DNA from: Lichenostomus cassidix
Taxonomy: Eukaryota; Chordata; Aves; Passeriformes; Meliphagidae
Reading direction: 5' to 3'
Length of the DNA: 64,000 nucleotides
Assembly (NCBI GenBank): GCA_008360975.2
Contig: CM039202.1
Location: 5,156,128 to 5,220,127, forward strand
The notes under the pieces were generated by a model, which saw only the letters and a list, made by a program, of their open reading frames with translations, was not told the DNA's origin and did not search any database. The translations under genes were made by a program, and so were the position numbers. Positions 21,235 through 32,458 of this stretch are shown here, one piece after another (position 1 is the stretch's first letter; every line of letters begins with the position of its first letter).

Positions 21235-23715
21235 CAGTCCCCACAGGGACACTCCAAATCCACTCAAAGACATCCTGACCGCTCAAATTCACGACAAGAA
21301 CCAACAACCCGCCCCTGACACCCTCTACTCCCTGGGACCCCTCAGGCAACCCACAAATTGAACCTGGAAACCTCCTCCCCTCCCCCCCCGCCCATCCCCA
21401 GGACTCCCCCAAGCACCTACTGGGACCCTCCAAACCCCTCCAGACTGCCCTCCTCCCCGCCCCCAATCCACTCTGAAACACCAAATTCCACCCTCAAAAT
21501 CCCCACAAACACCCTTCAGAACTCTCCAACCCCCTCCAGACCCTCTAATCCACCCTTGAACATCCCAGAGTGCCTGGGCACCCCCCTGGGACCCTCTAAC
21601 CCCAATCACATGCCCCCAAATCCACCCCAGGATCCTCCCAAACACTCCCAGGACCCTCTGGGGTCCCTCATCCCCCTCTGGATCCCCCAAATCCACCCTG
21701 GGACACCCAAACACCTGCTGGTAACCCCCTGGGACGCCCCCCAAATCCATCCCGGGACTCTCTTGAACCCCCTGGGACCACCCCCCCCCCAAAGACCTCC
21801 CCCCTCCACACTGTTCCAGCACCACTATGTCCTTGCTCTCCCCCTATCACGTGGTGGCCTTGTCCTCCCTCAGCGTCCTTGTGTGCCTCCTGATGTCCTT
21901 GTGTCCACCCATCCCCCAGGGGCCTCCCAGACTGGACATCCCCTGTGCCACTTCCCCTGTGGTGGCACTGTTTCTCTGTCCCCATTAAAATGTCCCTAGA
22001 GGGCTGTCGTTATGGCCTCAGGATGTCATTGTGTCCTCTGTCCCCACAGAGGGTGTCCCCAGGGAGATGCCTTCCATATCTCCACGCCCAGGATATCCCC
22101 AAGATGTCCCCAGGGTGTTACTACCCCCTTGTCCCCCTACCTGGGAGGACATCTTCATGGTATCCCCACATCCCCATCCTCCAGGGTGTCCCCAAGGTGT
22201 CCCCATCAAGTGTGTTCCTGTCCCTGGGGTGTCCCCAAAGTGTCCTCAGGGTGATGGCCCCAGACCAGGATGTCCCCATGTCTTCCCGTATCCTGATGCC
22301 CTCCATAGACCCCCTCCATAGACCCCCTCCATATCTGCTATGTCCCCTCATGTCATCCCCACTCCCTGTGCACTCCATGACCCCTGATGTCTCCATGTCC
22401 CCATGGCCCCCCATGGCTTCCCATGTCCTCCCATGGCTTCCCATGTCCTCACATACCCCATATTCGCCTATGTCCCCCAACATTCCCCATGTCCCCCAGT
22501 CCCCCTACATCCCCTGCTCCCTTCCCTTGTCCCAGGTGCAGGAACTCTGCCTGCTCTCCACCCAGGCGGCCCCTTACTGTTGGCATGGCCCTGCCAGTGC
22601 TGCAGGAGGGCCAGTGAGGGCCAGGGGGGACAAGGGTGGTCCAAGGGAGATTCTCTATCCTGTGGGTACTGGGGGGGAAAGGGGGGATGTTCCAGAGGGG
22701 CTGTGGTGGATTCTATGGGTTCTGGGGGATTAGGGAGGTCTAGGTGGTTCTCTATGGGTGCTAAGAGGATATGTGGGCTAAGGGAGAGCCCATGAGGGCT
22801 GAGATGTTTGTGGAGGGAGTCTTATGGGACCTGAGCAGGGAGTCTATGGCCTCCATGGATGGGGGGTGAGGGGGGGAGTTCTACGGGGGGCACCCTTCCC
22901 CTGGGGGAAGGTCTGTCAGGGTATGGGGGAATGGTCACTGGGCATTGGGGCCCAGCCTCCACTTTTAGGGGCACAGGGTGTTTGAGTTGCCTGTGGTTGG
23001 ATTTGAAAGGACCCTGTGCCCTGAGAATGTGTTTTGGGGATTGCTACACCAGGAGATGCTGTGAAGGGGTCAGGGGGTGTTGAGGGGCTTCAGAGTGCAG
23101 GTGATGGAGGCATTCACTGTGTGGCTACTGGAGGACACATACCTGTACTCACTGCCCACTGCATCATCTTGTACCCCGAGGACCTGCAATTGGCTTGACA
23201 CCTGCAGTGGCTCTGGGGGGGAGCATCTGAAGGGGGACACCCCTGGGATCCCTGCACTGTGACCCAACCCCTGGTACTCTGCCACAGGGACCACTACCCT
23301 GGGCCCCCTCTCCTGACACCTTCACACCCCTAATCTTTTCGGGGACCCTATGGGATCCCCACATTGAGACACCCCCCATGGGCCCACCTTCCCTAATACC
23401 CCTCCCAAGGACCCCCACTAGGACCCCACCCCTGGAGTCCCCAGCAACTTCCCCAGCAACACATCCCAGAGTGGGGGTCCCCTTCCTGACTTCAGCACCC
23501 CTCAGATTATTGTGGGTCCTCACCTATGATCCTCCCAGGACACACTCGCTGGAATGCCACCCACCAAGGCGACCCGCCCAGGACTCACACTCTATTTGGG
23601 ACCTCCTCCAGTGCTGCTGCACCCCAGTAAAAGTCTCTGATCCTCAAATGCTGCTGCCAGAGTGGGGGGAATTGGGGGCAGACACCCATGGAGGAGGCTC
23701 TGGGTAAGGGGACTT
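21235..23715. repeat. C/G-rich degenerate repeat field upstream of CYP21
   Basis: 21235-21830 continues the 'CCCTCCAAATCCACC' theme. 22000-22530 repeats 'GTCCCCA/TGTCCCCAT'. 22600-23000 is G-rich. No exon was recognised. Short open stretches near 22530-22615 and 23077-23200 follow AG dinucleotides and have coding-like composition, but match no family I can name. The long Pro-rich frames are compositional. Confidence 0.6.
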
Positions 23716-23977
23716 TGTCACTGTTGAGCCGCTAGCAGAGAGAAGAATCCAGTTCTCAGTGGCAAGAAGGAAAAGGCCTTTATTGTTTTGATTTCATCAT
23801 GTATATAGAGTTTTCAAAGGTCACCCAGATTGGTCAGTCAGAAACCTCCCCCTAGGCCTGATTGGCCAGGTCTGCACCGTCCAAGTCTTGGGACACTGTT
23901 TTTAATAACATCCAAACCTTATCTTTATTTATAAAACACAAAAGGATTTCTCATGGGAAAGACCTGTGCTAGCCACA
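23716..23977 (-). mobile_element. Solo LTR, family A copy 2, with imperfect 6-bp TSD
   Basis: On the minus strand it runs TGTGGCTAGCACAG...CTCAACAGTGACA, matching 2075-2340. The flanks are GGACTT (23710-23715) and GCACTT (23978-23983), one mismatch over 6 bp. It lies about 0.7 kb upstream of the CYP21 start in antisense orientation. Confidence 0.85.
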
Positions 23978-24189
23978 GCACTTAAGCATACCCAGGAAGG
24001 CTGAGGGTATTGGGATGGAGGACATCCAGGGGACAGGATTTGAGTGGTGGGGCATCCCCAGGGTGGGTGCTACTGGGGAAATTTCAGTCAGGGGGCACCC
24101 ACAGGGGGTTCAGGGGGTCCCCAAGGGGGAGGAATGAGTGGGGCCACTTGGGGAGTTGATGGGTTCAGGGGTGAACCCCCATAATTGCA
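23978..24189. other. G-rich spacer, nothing recognised
   Basis: It lies between the solo LTR and the repeated GC-box region ahead of CYP21. No feature is seen. Confidence 0.4.
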
Positions 24190-24700
24190 GGTGAAGCCTC
24201 GAAGTGGCAAGGCTTAAAATGACCGCTTTATGGGGTGGTGTTTGAGGGGCGGGACCTACCTAAGGGGCCGCAGTTATAGTGGTGGGGGTCACCTGGGGGC
24301 AGGGATTAGGGATTTGCTTTATGGGAGGAGTCAATGCATCAGCGGGGGTGGATTCTCAAGGCAGGGCCTTTTTATAGAGGATGAGGGGCTTTCTGCAGGG
24401 GCGGGGTCAGGGTTCCCCTTTATACAGGCTGAGCGACCAGTGAGGGGTGGGACTTAATGACAAACGAGAATTCCAGATCCCCCATTTAAGGGCCGAGCCT
24501 CAAGGGGCGAGGTTTTAAGGGACCTCCTTTATGGGGCGGGGCTTGGGCCCACTTTTATGGTGGCACAGGGCGGGGGGAATGGCGGGGGCCTGGGGGACAA
24601 GGGAGTGAGCCGCCTGCGAGGGGCAGGATTTAAGGGGTGGAGCTCCACGGGGCGTGGTTTCGTGATTCCCCAATATAGGGGCTCTCCGGACGCCCACCGT
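24190..24700 (+). promoter_or_regulatory. CYP21 promoter region with repeated TTTAT + GC-box blocks
   Basis: The 500 bases before the ATG repeat a 'CTTTAT(G/A)GGG...GGGGCGGGGC' block several times (about 24228, 24310, 24370, 24420, 24485, 24528 and 24555). This gives many Sp1-type GC boxes paired with TTTAT or TATA-like elements. A TATA-like 'CAATATAGGG' at 24670-24679 lies about 30 bases before the ATG, which implies a very short 5' leader, as is known for mammalian CYP21A2. No perfect TCAAGGTCA (NR5A1) site was found here by eye. Confidence 0.55.
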
Positions 24701-24705
24701 GGGCC

Positions 24706-27700
24706 ATGGCGTGTGTGGCGCTGCTGCTGTGTCTATTACTGCTGTTGCCGCTGGCGCTGCTGCTGCGGCGGGGCGATGGGCACGGCCCGCGCTTGGGGGC
24801 GCTGCACCTGCTGCACCCGCAGGGGGCGCTGCACCTTAGCCGCCTCGCGCGGCGGCGCGGACCCGTGCTACGCCTGCGCCTGGGGGGGCGCGGTGAGTGG
24901 GGGGGCTCCCCGGAACGGACCCCTACCCAACCTCCCCCAAACCTGCCCTGGGACCCAAAATCTCCCCCAAACCTTCCTCTTCCCTGTCCTTGGGGACTCT
25001 CCGAACTCCCAAACCTGCCCTTTACCCCTGCTGTGTGTACCCCCCAAACTCCAGACCTCTCCTCACACCCCCCAAACCTTCCCTGGGACCCCAAACCCCC
25101 GATGCTACCCCCAAAATCCCACCCCAGGACTCGTCCTTTGGTTTGGGAACCACCCCCAGTTTCCCCCTACCCCCAGCCCCTTCTCTTCCCTCCAGACGTG
25201 CTGGTGCTGAGCTCAGTGGGGACCATACGTGAGGCGCTGGTTCGGCACTGGGGGGACTGGCTGGGGCGCCCCACCAGTTATCTGGGTATGGGGGGCAGGG
25301 GAGGCCAGGTGGGCTCTAGGGGGGGCGGGAGGTGTTGGAGGGGTTCCTGTGGTGTTTGGGGAGCCGCTGTGGGAGCTGGCAGTGTCCCTGTGAGGTTTGG
25401 GGGGGTCACTGTGGAGTGTGTGCAGGGAAGCCCTATGGGGGATTTGAAGGGAGTCACTATGGAGTTTGTGAAGTTCTCTGTGGGGCTTAGGGGGTCTCTA
25501 GGGGCTTGGGGAAGGGGCTGTGGGATGGTGAGTCCCTATAGGGTTTGAAAGGGTCCCTATGAGATTGGGGGGGTTGTTATGGGATTTGGAAGGGGCTCCC
25601 CTATGGGGTTGGGGACACAGGTGCTGGGAGGGGGTGGGACAGTTCTGGAGGGGTGGGTTGTCTTTAGGGGCTAGGGCAGTCTCTGGGGGTCTCTGCCCCA
25701 CCAGACATGCCCTTCAACCCCCATGGTCCCTGGTGGGAATAGGGGGGGGTCCTGTGGAGGATGTGGCTGTGATAATGAAGGAGGCTTTATCAGGGGCCCT
25801 GAAGAACACGCCTGGTGTGATGGAGGTGGGTCCCTATAGAGTCTGGGGGGGGTCTCTGGGGGTCCCTGACCCTCTCTGCCCAACACCAGGGTCGATAGTG
25901 TCACAGGGGGGCCAGGACCTGGCACTGGGAGGCCCCTGCCCCAGCTGGCGGCAGCAGCGGGGAGCAGCACGGGGGGCACTGGCACGGGCTGGGGGGCATC
26001 TCGGGCCCCTCCTTTGGCTGCAGGGCCAGGAGTTGTGTGAGGTGAGACCCTGAAACCAACTTCTCCCCAACCCGCTCCCCCTGCAACACTGACACCCCCA
26101 AAACTGATCCTCCTTGCATTACAAAACAGGTCCCCACACAATACTGACCAGCAAAACCCTGCCCCATGCACCCCAAAACTGGTATTTTAAACTTCCTTTC
26201 ACCCAAACCCCACCCATGCACCTTAACCATGCCCCCTGCATCTGAAAACTGCTCCCCCCAACCCCCCTGCATCCCAAACCTGATCCCCAAACACTGCACC
26301 CATGCCACACTCCCTGTCCCTCAAAACTGACCCCACCCAAACCCCACCCTCTGCCTCCCAAAAGGGCATTATCCCTGTGAGTCCCCAGATCTCCCTTAGA
26401 GCTCTCCACTTCTCCCCTGCAACCCCCTAAACCACCCTTAGAGTACCCTCTTGTTTCCCCCAGGGCTCCCCTTAACCTCTGTTTTCCCCCAGGAGCTGCG
26501 TTCCCATGCGGGGGCCCCCCTGGACCCTTTTGAGGTGTTCACCTTCCATACCTGCAGCACCATTGCACGCCTCCTCTTCGGGGACCTGGTGGGAATTTGG
26601 GGGGACCCCAGTATGGAGACAGGAGTTTGGGGGAGTACCCCGGTTTCTACAGTGGCCCAGGGGTTTGGGGGTGACCCAGGAGTTTGTGGAGGGGACACCC
26701 AGGTGTGTGGGGGGACTGAGCAATTTGCGGGGGGGGGTGGCAGGGGTTTCGGAGCACAAAGGAGTTTGAGGGGATACAAGTGTCTGAAACTGTGGTGGGA
26801 GTGTTCTGGGGTGATCCAGAGGGAACTCGAGTAATGGACAGTACCGAGGTGTGTCCTCCCCCAGGTGCCCCCCACAGGGGAGCTCCGGGCCTTCTCCCAC
26901 TGCCTGGGGGAGTTGCTGCAGGTCTGGGGGCGCAGCAGTGTACGGGCTCTTGACCTGCTGCCTCCACTGCGGGTAAGCATGGTGGGGCCTCTGGGGGGCC
27001 TATGGGGCCATGGCCTTCTTGCTGCATGAGGGTCTATGGAACCTGGGGCTATAGAGCCCTGTGGGGGTAATGAGGGAACTATGGGGGGCTGCTGGGGGGC
27101 TATAGGGCCCTGGGAAGGGCTATGAGGCTCAGGGGGGCTATGGGGCTGGGGAGGGCTATGGGGCTTGGGGGCTTATATGGGGTTGGGAGGGAGATTATAT
27201 GGTCTGTATGTGGCTGGGGAAGGGTATGTGGGGCTGACCGGGGGCTTATAGGGTACATATGGGGCTTGGGTGGTCTCTATGGGTCTGGGAAGGGGCTGTG
27301 TAACCCTAGGAGGGGATTTATAGGGTCTCTGTGGGACTGGACATGGGTTATAGTGCCTATATGGGGCTAGGGGGAGTGTTACAGGGTCTATATGGTGTTA
27401 GGGAGCTCTATGGGCCTAGGAGGGGCAGTTTTGGGGGCTCTGTAGGGTCGGGGTGTCTACATGGGGTAAAGTATCTCTGTGAAGCTGAGGGTGCCTATGG
27501 GACATCGGAAGGGTCTGTATGGTCAAAGAGGGCACCTACAGGGTCAGTATGGCCATGGGGAGGCAGCCATAGGCTTTCTCTGGGGCTGAGGAGATTTCTT
27601 GGGCACCTCTGTGTCGCTGTTGAGCAGCTAGCAGAGTAAGGAAGTCAGTTCTCAGTGGCAAGAAGGAAAAGGCCTTTATTGTTTTGATTTCATCATATAT

Positions 27701-30700
27701 ATAGAGTTTTCAAAAGTCACCCAGATTGGTCAGTCAAAAACCTCCCCCTAGGCCTGATTGGCCAGGTCTGCACCGTCCAAGTCTTGGGACACTGTTTTTA
27801 ATAACATCCAAACCTTATCTTTATTTATAAAACACAAAAGGATTTCTCATGGGAAAGACCTGTGCTAGCCACACCTCTGGGGGAGGGGCTCTTTGAGGTC
27901 AAGGGTTCCTTGGAGGTTGGGGGTCCCTACAGAGTCCCTATGCCCAGGCCCTGCCCAACCCAGGATTGAGAAAGCTGCTGCAGCTCGTCCAGCACCGTGA
28001 CGCCTTTGTGGAGGCCCAGATCCGGCGGCACCAGGTGCAGAGTCCTGGGGGGCAGCCAGGGGCCAGGAGGGGTCTGGTGGCAACAGAGGGTCAGGGGAGA
28101 CCCAGGTGTTTAGAAGATACCTGAGGGTCTGGAGGGACCCAGGTGCTGGGGGGAAACCAGGAGTTTGGGGGGTACCAAGGGGCTGGGGGGACCCACATAT
28201 TTTGGGGGGACCCAAGGGGATGGGAGGACCTGAGGGGCTGGGAGGGATGCGGGGTTGGGGAGATATGAGGGCAAGGGGAGGAAGCAGCGGTTTGGGTGGA
28301 CTCAGGGGTTTGGAAGGGACTCCCATGTTTGGGGGCAACCTGGCATCAGGGGAACCCTCCAATATGTGTCATTCCTTCACCAGGAGTGCCCCTCCCCTCC
28401 CCCCAACACAGTTTTGGGCGTGCTGCTGGGGCGTGATCCCGGGGTGCAGGGGGGCCCGCTGAGCCCTCCCCGGCTGCACATGGCACTGGTCGACCTGTTC
28501 ATTGGGGGCACCGAGACCACAGCGGCTGCACTAGCCTGGGCTGTGGCCTTCTTGCTGCACCGCCCTGAGGTGACACACATGTCCCTCCATGTTGTCCATG
28601 CAGCACTGGAGGGTCCTGTATGTCCCCAGAGGTCCCATGTTCTATATGTCCCCCATGTTCCATTCTCCATGGACTTCCTACTTCTCTGGCCCCAGATGAC
28701 ATGTGTGGCATCATGTGTCTCCATGTGTGTCCCTGGGGTCCTGTGTCCCACCTGTGTCCTACATGTGCCCCGTGTCCTCCTCCCCATGGCTGGCACCATC
28801 CCCCTGCACCACCCTGAGGTGCCACAGGCATGTCACAGCCATGTCCAAGTCCCCACACATGTTTCTGGAAAGGTCTCATGTCCCTGCATGTGTTCCCCAG
28901 GGGGGTCCCATGTCCCCCATCCATGTCCCATGCATCCCCTGTGGCCACCAATGACCTCACCCTGCCCTGAGGTGCCACATGGATGTAACAGACACATCAG
29001 GGCTGTGTCTGTGTCCCCACGTGTCTCGGTTTGGGTTTTCCATGGAGAGGTGGCTCAGGGTGTGCGGACAGAGGGTCCCAAGAGACAGGTCTGGGGGCTC
29101 AGGGGTGTCCCAAAGAAGGAGGGAGGGGCAGGTCTGGGGCAGGAGGGGGATTAGGGTCCCAGGGCAGGTTTGGGGGTTTGGAATAATCGGGGGGCTCATG
29201 GGGATCCCCAAGGGAGAGGGCCAGGTTTGGGGTCCCAGGGTCAAGTTTGTGAGTTTGGGAGGGTCTGGGGTTCTGGGGGGGGTCCCTCTGTCATCCCATT
29301 CCCACTGTGTGCTCCCTGGGATGCAACCCCTCCCCTGATACCCCATGACAGATATGACACACCTGTGCCCCACCCGTGCAGCTGCAGGTACGTCTGCAGG
29401 CAGAGCTGGCGGGGGCACAAGGCCCCCCTGGGCCAGGGGACATAGGGCGCTTGCCCCTCCTCCAGGCCACCATCAGCGAGACCCTGCGGCTGCGGCCCCC
29501 TGCGCCCCTGGGGCTGCCCCACTGCGCCCTGCGCCATACCAGGTACTGAGACAGACCAGTACAGGCCATTGTGGGGGAGGGATGCTAGGAGGAACCCCTA
29601 TGGACCAGTCTGGACCAGTACAGGTGAGGGGGAACTGAGAGCAACCACTACAGAGCCGCAGGGACTAGTTGGTATCATCAGTAGGGTCCAGGAGAATGCA
29701 GCAGAGTCCATTAGATGCCAGTGAGTGTCACTAAGACCCATCAGGTCCCAGTATGGCCCTACAAAGACCCCAATAGACCAGTAGGTGGCAGTAAATCCCA
29801 GAAGACCCCAACAGACCAGTACAGCCCAGTAAATCCCTGTAGGACCCAGTAGGCCTCAACAGACCCCAGTAAATCCCAGTAAGACCCATCAGGTCCCAGT
29901 AGACCCCAACAGATCCCCAGTAGGGCCCAGGACATCTCACTAGGCCCCAACAGGTCCTGGAATGACCCCAGTAGACCCTAATAGACACCCAGTAGATCCC
30001 AGTAAACCCCATGATAGCCCCAGCAGGCCCCAGCAGAGCCCAGAAGATCCTAGCATGAGGTCCCAGTAAGTCCCACTGTGGCCCCACTAAGCCCTAATAG
30101 ACATCCAGTAGCCCTCAGAAAAGCTCAGTATGGCTGTAGCTGTTCCCGGTAGACCCAAGTATGGCTCCGGTAGACCCAAGTATGGCTCCAGTAGATGTCA
30201 GCAGGCACCCAGTAGGTACCAGAGAGCCCCAGTATGGCCCTAGTAGGACTCCAGCAGATCCCAGCATGGCTCCAATAAACACTAATCAACACCCAGTAGG
30301 TCATAGCAGATCCCAGTGTGGCACCAGTAGATCCCACCCAGTATGCCGGTAGACCCTCACTACATTCTAGTAGGTCACAGTGTGGCTCTAGTAGATCCCA
30401 GTATGGCATCAGTAAAACCCCAACAGGCACCCAGTAGATACCAGACAACCCCAGAGAGCCCCAGTATGGCCCCAGCAGACTCCAACTCAATAACTCCCAG
30501 TAGTACCTACCAGATCCCAGTATGAACCCTGCAGATCCAAATAGACATCCAGTAGTACCCAGTAGCTCCCGGAGTGCCCCTGTATGGCCTCAGTATGTCC
30601 TGGTATGGCCTCTGTAGCTCTCAGTAGTCCTCAGCAGACCCCAGTCCATCTCAGTGTCCCCTATCCCCTTCCAGTCTTGGGGGGCTACCTGTGGTGGCCG

Positions 30701-31648
30701 GCACTGTCCTGGTCCCCAACCTGCTGGCAGCCCAACAGGACCCTGACATCTGGCAGCATCCCGAGGCCTTCCTGCCTGGTATGCGGGTACTCCTGCACCC
30801 TGTCGGTCCCCCCATAACCCCTGGGGTCACCCCCAAATCCTGGTGTCTCCTCAAGCATCAAATGGTGGGTTCCCCCTATTGTGGGGTTTCCCCTGATGCT
30901 TGGGTGTCCTGGGAACACTTTGGTGTTATGGATGCCCCCCCCCCAATGCCTGAGTCACCCCAAACCCACACCCCCTCCCCCAAACCTGAGGTTTTCCCCC
31001 CCTATTGGTCCCCCTCCACCTCCTGAGCACCCCAAACATCTGGTTACCCCCCAAAACCTGTTGGTCTCTCTGTTCCTCCCCTCCTATTCCCCTCCCCCCA
31101 AAACCCCTGGGAGCCCCCTCGGGTGTGTGAACTCTCCCCAAACATGTGGATCCCCTCCGACGCCCTGGGGTCACCCCGAACCTCAGGGTCCCCCCAAGCT
31201 CCTGGGTCTCAAGCCCAAGCCCCAGACCCCTATGTCTCCCTTCTGAACTCCAGGGTGCAACCTGAAACCCCCGGGTTCCCTCCAAACTTGCGGGTTCACC
31301 CCAAAATCCTGGATCCCCCCATCGCCCCGGCTCCCCCCGAAAGCCTGTGGGTCCCCCTATCCCCGTGGAACCCCCTCAAACCTGACCCGTCGACCCCCAG
31401 AGCGGTTCCTGGCCCCGGGCGCCCCCTCGCGGTCGCTGCTGCCGTTCGGCTGCGGGGCGCGATCGTGCCCGGGGGAGGGGCTGGCGCGGGCCGAGCTCTT
31501 CGTGTTCCTGGGGCTGATCCTGCGAGAATTCCGTCTGGAGCCGGGCCCGGAGGGACTGCCAGGGCTGAAAGGGTCGCCGGGCACCGTGCTGCGCTGCCCC
31601 CCCTTTCGCCTGCGCATGGTGCCCTGCCAGCCTCTGGGCTCACTGTGA
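24706..31648 (+). CDS. CYP21A2: Steroid 21-hydroxylase (cytochrome P450 21), 10 exons, intact
   Basis: A microsomal P450 that 21-hydroxylates progesterone and 17-hydroxyprogesterone for corticosteroid synthesis. Exons: 24706-24892, 25196-25285, 25890-26041, 26493-26588, 26865-26972, 27948-28034, 28384-28569, 29382-29542, 30675-30778, 31401-31648. All introns are GT-AG and the joined frame is open for 472 codons. Exons 2, 6 and 9 (90, 87 and 104 bp) have the lengths known for human CYP21A2. A leucine-rich N-terminal anchor (1-20), C-helix WRQQR (112-116), I-helix GGTETT (about 280-285), K-helix ETLR (335-338) and heme loop [11 protein letters not shown] with Cys413 are all present. The start is the only ATG in exon 1 before the anchor. 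Intron 5 holds an antisense solo LTR and intron 8 a minisatellite. It is somewhat shorter than human (494 residues). Confidence 0.95.
27000..27605. repeat. Intron 5 'GGGGCTATGGGGCT' degenerate repeat
   Basis: G-rich repeats of 'CTATGGGGCT(T/G)GGG' fill CYP21 intron 5 up to the solo LTR. Open frames across it are compositional (Gly/Trp-rich) and not coding. Confidence 0.6.
27612..27873 (-). mobile_element. Solo LTR, family A copy 3, in CYP21 intron 5, perfect TSD
   Basis: On the minus strand it runs TGTGGCTAGCACAG...CTCAACAGCGACA. The flanks are CCTCTG (27606-27611) and CCTCTG (27874-27879), a perfect 6-bp target-site duplication. It ends only 74 bases before the exon 6 acceptor. Being antisense, its poly(A) signal should not cut the CYP21 transcript. 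Confidence 0.92.
28570..29381. repeat. Intron 7 'CATGTCCCC/TGTGTCCC' degenerate repeat
   Basis: Positions 28575-28960 repeat 'CATGTGTCCC', 'CCCCATGT' and similar units between exons 7 and 8, followed by a G-rich part. No extra exon is recognised. Confidence 0.5.
29690..30640 (+). repeat. Intron 8 minisatellite (CCCAGTAGA / CCCAGTATGGC units)
   Basis: Nearly the whole of CYP21 intron 8 is a tandem array of short units such as 'CCCAGTAGACC', 'CCCAGTAAGA' and 'CCCAGTATGGCCC', in 15-30 bp higher-order steps. The CAGTA core recurs dozens of times. On the minus strand it gives a Trp/Gly/Leu-rich open frame that is not a gene. Confidence 0.85.
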
Positions 31649-32091
31649 CTTTGGCCTGACTCCACCTGACCACTTTATTACTTTTCCTGAACACTCTGTG
31701 ACTCACGTGACTCTTTCTGACTCTTCCTGAATATACTTGACTTCAGCTGACCCTGTCTGACCTTTCCTGAACACACCTGACACTGTGTGTGACACTGCCT
31801 GAACCTAGCTGACCTTGAACCCCTGACTGACCCCACTTGACCTCGGCCTGACCCCTGCCAGCCCTATGCCTCACCTGGACAATGGCTATGACCCCGGCTG
31901 TGACCCCACCTAACCCCATCTGACCCTGCTTGAACCCTGCATGACTCCATCCCAAACTAACTTGACCCTTACTAACCACGCCTGACTCCACCTGATCCTA
32001 CCTGTCCCTGCCTGACCCCTGGGTGCCTGGGTCTCCCCCCGAGGCCAGGGTCAATGCGGGGAAGGGGGGTGGAGGGCATTTACCTCCTCCC
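31649..32091 (+). other. CYP21 3' flank: TGACC-rich tract
   Basis: This is a degenerate run of 'CTGACC', 'CTGAACC' and 'CCTGACTCC' units directly after the stop codon. One unit, TGACCTTGA at 31810-31818, is the exact reverse complement of the NR5A1 (SF-1) consensus TCAAGGTCA. With a repeat so rich in TGACC this may be chance. Confidence 0.6.
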
Positions 32092-32097
32092 AATAAA
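32092..32097 (+). terminator. Candidate poly(A) signal for CYP21
   Basis: AATAAA lies 444 bases after the stop codon and is the first one on this strand in the 3' flank. The use of this site is inferred. Confidence 0.6.
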
Positions 32098-32379
32098 ATT
32101 TATACTTTTGACCCCATCCCGGAAGTCCCGGCTCTTCCACGGACGCCCCAAAACCTCGGGAACCCCCGAAGCCGAGCCCCGCCCCTACCGTGACTGGCCA
32201 CACTCGGCACCCGCCACAGCCGCAACCCTCGGGACAGCACTGGGGGATTCCGATCTGGGCGATCTCCACCTCCCCCCTCCGCAAAGCCCTTCCGGAGGGG
32301 ACTGGACTCCAGGCTGGGGTCGCAGCCCTGCGAGACACGGCGCGGCCTGTTCGTCTGTGCCGCGCGGAGCGCTGGGCGG

Positions 32380-32421
32380 GCCGGCAACGGATGAGTCATC
32401 AGTGGAACGCACTCTGATTGG
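32380..32421 (+). promoter_or_regulatory. MHC class II-like X1-X2-Y module, copy 1
   Basis: An X1/RFX-type GCCGGCAACGGATG (32380-32393) is followed at once by an X2/CRE-AP1-type AGTCATCA and, after a spacer, by Y box CTGATTGG (32414-32421). The order, and the 34-base distance from X1 start to Y start, match the known human HLA-DRA promoter (CCTAGCAACAGATG ... CTGATTGG). These elements are bound by RFX, CREB and NF-Y and scaffold CIITA. Confidence 0.75.
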
Positions 32422-32458
32422 CTGGCTGCCGTGGAAGGCGCCGGATTCTGCTGGTCTG

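Noticed and set aside
14720..21245. Target-site duplication for the ERVL provirus
   Set aside because: The flanks CCTGTG and CAGTCC do not match; none is claimed.
21325..22795. Long Gly/Trp- or Pro-rich frames on both strands
   Set aside because: They arise from C/G-rich degenerate repeats lacking stops, with no recognisable protein family.
23560..23710. Possible complement C4-like cysteine-rich exon (CCCQ stretch)
   Set aside because: Only a few cysteines in common and the order of motifs does not fit C4; too weak to call.
28255..29154. 299-codon frame running through CYP21 exon 7 into intron 7
   Set aside because: Only 28384-28569 is coding; the rest is repeat-rich intron without stops and lacks homology.
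29690..30640. CRISPR-like array
   Set aside because: Units are short, contiguous and degenerate with no unique spacers, and the genome is vertebrate; it is a minisatellite.
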